Assembly: GCA_035301265.1 (NCBI GenBank)
Contig: DATGUP010000008.1
Span: 1 to 64,000, forward strand
Reading direction: 5' to 3'
DNA length: 64,000 nucleotides
Source: DATGUP01 sp035301265
GTDB taxonomy: Bacteria > Bacillota > Bacilli > Bacillales > Amphibacillaceae
Shown here: piece by piece, positions 60,853 to 64,000 of the stretch
Position numbering within the stretch: position 1 is the first letter of the stretch
How the letters are laid out: the number at the start of each line of letters is the position of its first letter
The notes under the pieces: generated by a model
Database searches by the model: none
Seen by the model: the letters and a program-made list of their open reading frames with translations, nothing else
What the model was told of the DNA's origin: nothing
Made by a program: the position numbers and the translations under genes

Positions 60853-61179
60853 TTATGTATAATTTCGCTCAATTACAAAATTGGTCTTATCTCCTCTAAA
60901 ATAGGAGCGTGAGAACTCAACTTTGATTCCTCTGTTATCTTTAGCAATGGTCTCAATATAAAAACATGGCAAGCCAAGATCACACTTTAAGTAAGAACTC
61001 AAATTTTCATCAGCCAGGGTTAATTCCATATGTTCGATTGTTTTGGCGATATGTACGCCATAGTTTTCTTTTAGAGAACGATATAATGATGTTTCTGCAT
61101 GATGTTTTGTGATTCCGGGCGCTACATTCCACGGAATAAAGGAAATTTCGTACTGTAAGGAGACTCGGAAAATTGACAT
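60853..61179 (-). pseudogene. Truncated GntR regulator (UTRA domain only)
   Basis: A 108-codon frame with UTRA-type text: ETSLYRSLKENYGVHIAKTIEHMEL, LPCFYIETIAKDNRGIKVEFSRSYFRGDKTNFVIE. This is the C-terminal effector-binding half of a HutC/GntR regulator of about 240 residues. The winged-helix DNA-binding half is missing, and upstream DNA on this strand belongs to a dead GH1 gene. It lies 49 bp upstream of the ChbG-like gene on the same strand. Without DNA binding it is presumably non-functional. Confidence 0.75.
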
Positions 61180-61254
61180 CTCCTTACGGAATCTTCTTAT
61201 TACTTGTCTTAAGAGAGGACGTTTATTTCACCATGGTCATTAAATATCGATTTC

Positions 61255-61716
61255 TGAATGATTTTTTCCCTTCTTATCCTGACCATCCAGCTGATAAAAA
61301 GACGGGTCGCGTGGCCGATTTGTTTTTTAATCGTTCATTTCTAGACTCTTAAGTAAAAGGGAAATTTCCTTCAGCGTTGATCCATATTTTAAAAGTCCAC
61401 CATCTCATGCCTGTAATAGAACTCCCTGACAAGACCATACTAAGGAACAGTTGCTCTTTTAGATTAAACAATGATCGGCCAAGGAGCATAAGCAAATGCA
61501 TATATGCTTCATCCTGAAGCCCCAGTGATACAAGCGTATTTTTGATTTTTACGAGATGCCTAGTAGAAAAATGAAATCGTATAGAGAGTGGGAACTATTG
61601 GTCGTGGCTGAATGCCTATAGTCTTGTTTCTGTAGATTTAGAGAATCATGCAGCATGTAAATTTGAAAAAAAGCGGTTGGAGGTTTACAGACTTTACTGC
61701 TAATAATGGGTTCTGA
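61255..61716 (+). pseudogene. Heavily decayed GH1 phospho-glycosidase gene
   Basis: Pieces in order match the GH1 enzymes at 10023 and 38107. PSYPDHPADKK..RVADLFFNRSFLDS-stop-VKGKFPSALI aligns with PSYPRS...ADLFFNRSFLDPSVLGEYPEDLI. EMPSRKMKSYREWE aligns with EMPGRKMNKYRGWE. YWSWLNAYSLVSVDLE aligns with NWSWMNAYKNCYGFFAVDIE. The terminal TANNGF with TGA at 61714-61716 matches the shared NNGF end. Stops, frameshifts, and loss of both catalytic glutamate regions make it dead. It is a third copy of the same unusual GH1 subgroup. Confidence 0.8.
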
Positions 61717-61828
61717 TTTAGGTCAAAATAAGGATTTTTGGATAGGATGTTTATACTATTGATTGTTTAAATTGGGATTCTCGGCTATGATAATGAAGGA
61801 GTTATCATACGTCGGATGGTGTTTTTGG

Positions 61829-63748
61829 ATGAACAAAAGGCAAAAAGAACTATTGCGCATGTTGTTGATCGATTTGAATACGTTTGTACAAGTCCAATGG
61901 CTTGCGGATGAACTGAATTGCTCGGAAAAAACTGTTCGCAATGATTTGAATAAAATGGAATCCTTGCTTCAAGAATACCCTTCTGCTGAACTTAAGCGAC
62001 GGCGAGGCTTGGGGGTCTATTTATCGATCAGCCACGAGGATCGAGTCAAACTGTTCAATCATATCTATCAAGCAGCAACCATACCCGAAGATAATCGTTT
62101 GCTCGATATAGCCTATCAGCTGCTGGTCACTGATAAACCATTAACATTGGCAGATTTGGCAGAAAAGCATTTTACAAACCGCTCAACCATTAAAGCTGAA
62201 TTAACTACGATTGCCCGCTGGCTAGCTGATTATGATTTGCAATTAATCTCTAAACAGCGGATCGGACATTACATTAAAGGAAGGGAATTGAATAAACGCA
62301 ATGCGCTGGCCAGTCTGTCAGAGCTCATCCCATCGAAGCCATGGGAGCGACAGCGCGTGCTTCATTTATTCCCCCGAAATGAAATCAATATGGTCAGAAA
62401 ACTGTTGCGGGATATGCAAAATCGTTATCATTTCACAATGACTGAGGGTGAATTTGAAAGCTTGCAGATCCATGCGCTGATTATGATCAAACGCACGCGA
62501 CAGCGTTCATTTATTTTTTTAGGCGATTCAGCAGATACCTCCAGTGCAAAACTGGAAACTTACTACATGACTGCATGGTTCTTGAAGCAACTTGAGGATG
62601 CACTCGGTCTATCGTTTCCGAACGATGAGTATGTTTATTTTACGTGGCATTTGGAAAGCTGCCGATCGACATATGCCCAAAAAAAGATACACGATCACAG
62701 CTTGGTGGGCGATGTTGTTCAGAGGATGGTTTCCGAACTACAACAAATGACGCTCATTCACTTTCGAGACGACTACGTACTTATAAATGGATTGGAAAAT
62801 CATCTCGCCTCTGCCTTGCATCGAATTCGGCATGGACTTACAATTCGTAATCCAATGCTTTCTAATATAAAGAAAAAGTACCCGTATATGTTCAGCATGG
62901 TCGTTTGGGCTGTTGAAAAAGTAAATGATGCGCATGATTTGCATATCCCCGAGGATGAGGCCGCTTATCTTGTTTTGCATTTTCAAGCTGCGATCGAACG
63001 GATGGACAAAGAGCGGCTATCTACAAAAAGAGCGGTGATCGTTTGTGATCTTGGTGTCGGAACATCGCATTTGTTACAGGCAAAATTAGAGCAATCTTTC
63101 CGTGATATCGACATATTGGCTAGCATTAGCCAAGTTAAGCTGGCGGAATTTTTAAAGAAACATAAGGTGGATGTGGTCATATCAACATCTGAACTAACCG
63201 GTTGGGATGTGCCGATTATCGTCGTCTCACCGCTTCTTGAGTCAGATGATATGCAGCGTCTAGAACGATTTTTACGTGCGATCGATCAAACGGCGAATAA
63301 TGAAGAACAAAAACTAACGAACATTAGGTCGTTTCTTGATCCCAGGTTCATTTACTTGGGAATGCATTTGGATCATCGGTTTAAAATTGTCGAATCACTA
63401 GCAAATGATCTCGCACGTTGTGGTTTTGCTGAACAAAAGTTTGTCCATAGTGCGATGTTACGCGAAAAAGCATCGGCTACGGCGATTGGAGGCGGCATCG
63501 CCATCCCGCACGCTGAACCAGCTTATGTCAAGAAGTCCGTTGTTTCCCTAGCTATATTGCAGGAACCGATCCTATGGGGAAACGAAATGGTATCTGTTGT
63601 TTTTTTATTAGCGATATCCAAAGAAGATCAAGCTAAGATTAAGCCATTGATGCAAGCCATGAGCAATATGAGTCAAACTCCGGCCATAGTTGAAAAATTG
63701 ACAGATGCAACATCCATATCCGATATTTTGACAGTATTCGATAAATAA
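61829..63748 (+). CDS. PRD-domain regulator with EIIB and EIIA modules
   Basis: A 639-residue PTS-controlled transcriptional regulator. An N-terminal HTH (QKELLRMLLIDLNTFVQVQWLADELNCSEKTVRNDLNKME) and second HTH are followed by PRD1 (LQIHALIMIKRTRQ, FTWHLES) and PRD2 (NGLENHLASALHRIRHGL, YLVLHFQAAIERM). An EIIB-like domain has Cys in VCDLGVGTSHLLQAKL, and an EIIA-like domain has His in IAIPHAEP. The frame opens at 61763, but the family N-terminus fits ATG 61829; the ribosome site is weak. It lies just upstream of a fructose-type EIIB gene, its likely target. Confidence 0.87.
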   Translation: MNKRQKELLRMLLIDLNTFVQVQWLADELNCSEKTVRNDLNKMESLLQEYPSAELKRRRGLGVYLSISHEDRVKLFNHIYQAATIPEDNRLLDIAYQLLVTDKPLTLADLAEKHFTNRSTIKAELTTIARWLADYDLQLISKQRIGHYIKGRELNKRNALASLSELIPSKPWERQRVLHLFPRNEINMVRKLLRDMQNRYHFTMTEGEFESLQIHALIMIKRTRQRSFIFLGDSADTSSAKLETYYMTAWFLKQLEDALGLSFPNDEYVYFTWHLESCRSTYAQKKIHDHSLVGDVVQRMVSELQQMTLIHFRDDYVLINGLENHLASALHRIRHGLTIRNPMLSNIKKKYPYMFSMVVWAVEKVNDAHDLHIPEDEAAYLVLHFQAAIERMDKERLSTKRAVIVCDLGVGTSHLLQAKLEQSFRDIDILASISQVKLAEFLKKHKVDVVISTSELTGWDVPIIVVSPLLESDDMQRLERFLRAIDQTANNEEQKLTNIRSFLDPRFIYLGMHLDHRFKIVESLANDLARCGFAEQKFVHSAMLREKASATAIGGGIAIPHAEPAYVKKSVVSLAILQEPILWGNEMVSVVFLLAISKEDQAKIKPLMQAMSNMSQTPAIVEKLTDATSISDILTVFDK

Positions 63749-63785
63749 TTCATTTTTACCGTTGTACTGGTAAAAATGAATTATT
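63744..63785 (+). terminator. Strong terminator after the PRD regulator gene
   Basis: A perfect 17-bp stem, AATAATTCATTTTTACC (63744-63760) with GGTAAAAATGAATTATT (63769-63785), an 8-nt loop and a following T run. It overlaps the stop codon. The downstream PTS gene therefore needs its own promoter; TATAAT at 63806-63811 is a candidate -10. Confidence 0.85.
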
Positions 63786-63841
63786 TTTTTGTGCTGAAAT
63801 CGGTTTATAATAAAAACAGACGAGAAAAGGAGGTAACAGCA

Positions 63842-64000
63842 ATGCGAATATTAGCCGTCACGGCATGTCCGGTCGGTATTGCACATACGTATATGGCTGC
63901 TGAAAATTTACAAAAAGCAGCAGAAGAGATGAATGTAGACATAAAAGTCGAAACACAAGGCTCGATTGGAGCCGAAAACGAACTGACAGAAAAGGATATT
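63842..64000 (+). CDS. PTS EIIB, fructose family (partial, runs off the window)
   Basis: The first 53 codons are visible: MRILAVTACPVGIAHTYMAAENLQ with the phosphorylated Cys9, the fructose-type EIIB signature. It could be a stand-alone EIIB or the start of a fused EIIBC(A), as in FruA or MngA. AAAGGAGGT precedes the ATG. It is probably activated by the PRD regulator upstream. The substrate could be fructose, mannose or a mannoside; the rest of the gene is needed. Confidence 0.88.
   Translation, partial: MRILAVTACPVGIAHTYMAAENLQKAAEEMNVDIKVETQGSIGAENELTEKDI

Noticed and set aside
1..64000. CRISPR array, prophage or toxin-antitoxin system
   Set aside because: No regularly spaced repeats, phage structural genes or toxin/antitoxin pairs were seen on either strand.

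Overview
The window looks like a chromosome segment of a low-GC, Gram-positive, probably halotolerant or alkaliphilic member of the Bacillaceae. The evidence is sigma-A promoters, strong AGGAGG ribosome sites, frequent TTG and GTG starts, cre-like (CcpA) sites, PRD/EIIB/EIIA regulators, Bacillus-type nupC-pdp-deoB-punA-deoC genes, and very acidic exported lipoproteins. I cannot name the species. I saw no rRNA, tRNA, CRISPR array or riboswitch.

Layout. 1-1170: debris of two IS3-family elements in opposite orientation, with a large hairpin between them. 1.2-13.3 kb: an AT-rich operon-like cluster for alpha-mannosides (ROK repressor, ABC importer without an ATPase, GH38 and GH125 alpha-mannosidases, a GH1 enzyme, a BglK-like ROK kinase and a glucokinase-like ROK kinase). 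13.3-16.4 kb: scar tissue, with fragments of an unknown gene, a UDP-sugar epimerase and a GntR regulator around an intact UDP-sugar dehydrogenase. 16.4-33.5 kb: ordinary chromosome (methyltransferase, penicillin acylase-like protein, DUF438 sensor, EamA exporter, POT peptide transporter, arginase-like protein, ribokinase, orphan betaine-type binding lipoprotein, acetamidase/formamidase, RpiR regulator). 33.5-46 kb: a ManNAc-type PTS with NanE, divergent from a large beta-glucoside PTS operon (EIIB, EIIC, EIIA, two GH1, GH4, PRD regulator, gutted ROK gene, HAD phosphatase). 46.3-52.5 kb: GntR-controlled nucleoside salvage. 52.9-55.4 kb: GntP permease plus glycerate kinase. 55.6-60 kb: CstA, a MerR/TipAS regulator and a sodium:solute symporter. 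60-64 kb: another glycoside PTS locus that is partly decayed (ChbG, truncated GntR, dead GH1, PRD regulator, start of a fructose-type EIIB).

How the genes work together. Most of the window turns scavenged glycans, nucleosides and amino sugars into glycolytic intermediates. In the mannoside cluster, imported oligosaccharides should be trimmed by GH38 and GH125, and the mannose phosphorylated by a ROK kinase. The GH1 enzyme there keeps most of the phospho-glycosidase signature and is followed at once by a BglK-like kinase. I propose that an imported beta-linked disaccharide, perhaps the Man-beta-1,4-GlcNAc core of N-glycans, is phosphorylated in the cytoplasm and then cleaved. A paralogue of that GH1 sits in the PTS operon, where the PTS would do the phosphorylation, and a third dead copy lies near 61.5 kb.

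Regulation readable from the DNA includes twin CTTATTAA-N7-TTAATAAG operators around the ROK promoter, cre-like sites at four or five promoters, a palindrome filling the nupC promoter spacer, a MerR-type 19-bp spacer, and an operator at the acetamidase start site.
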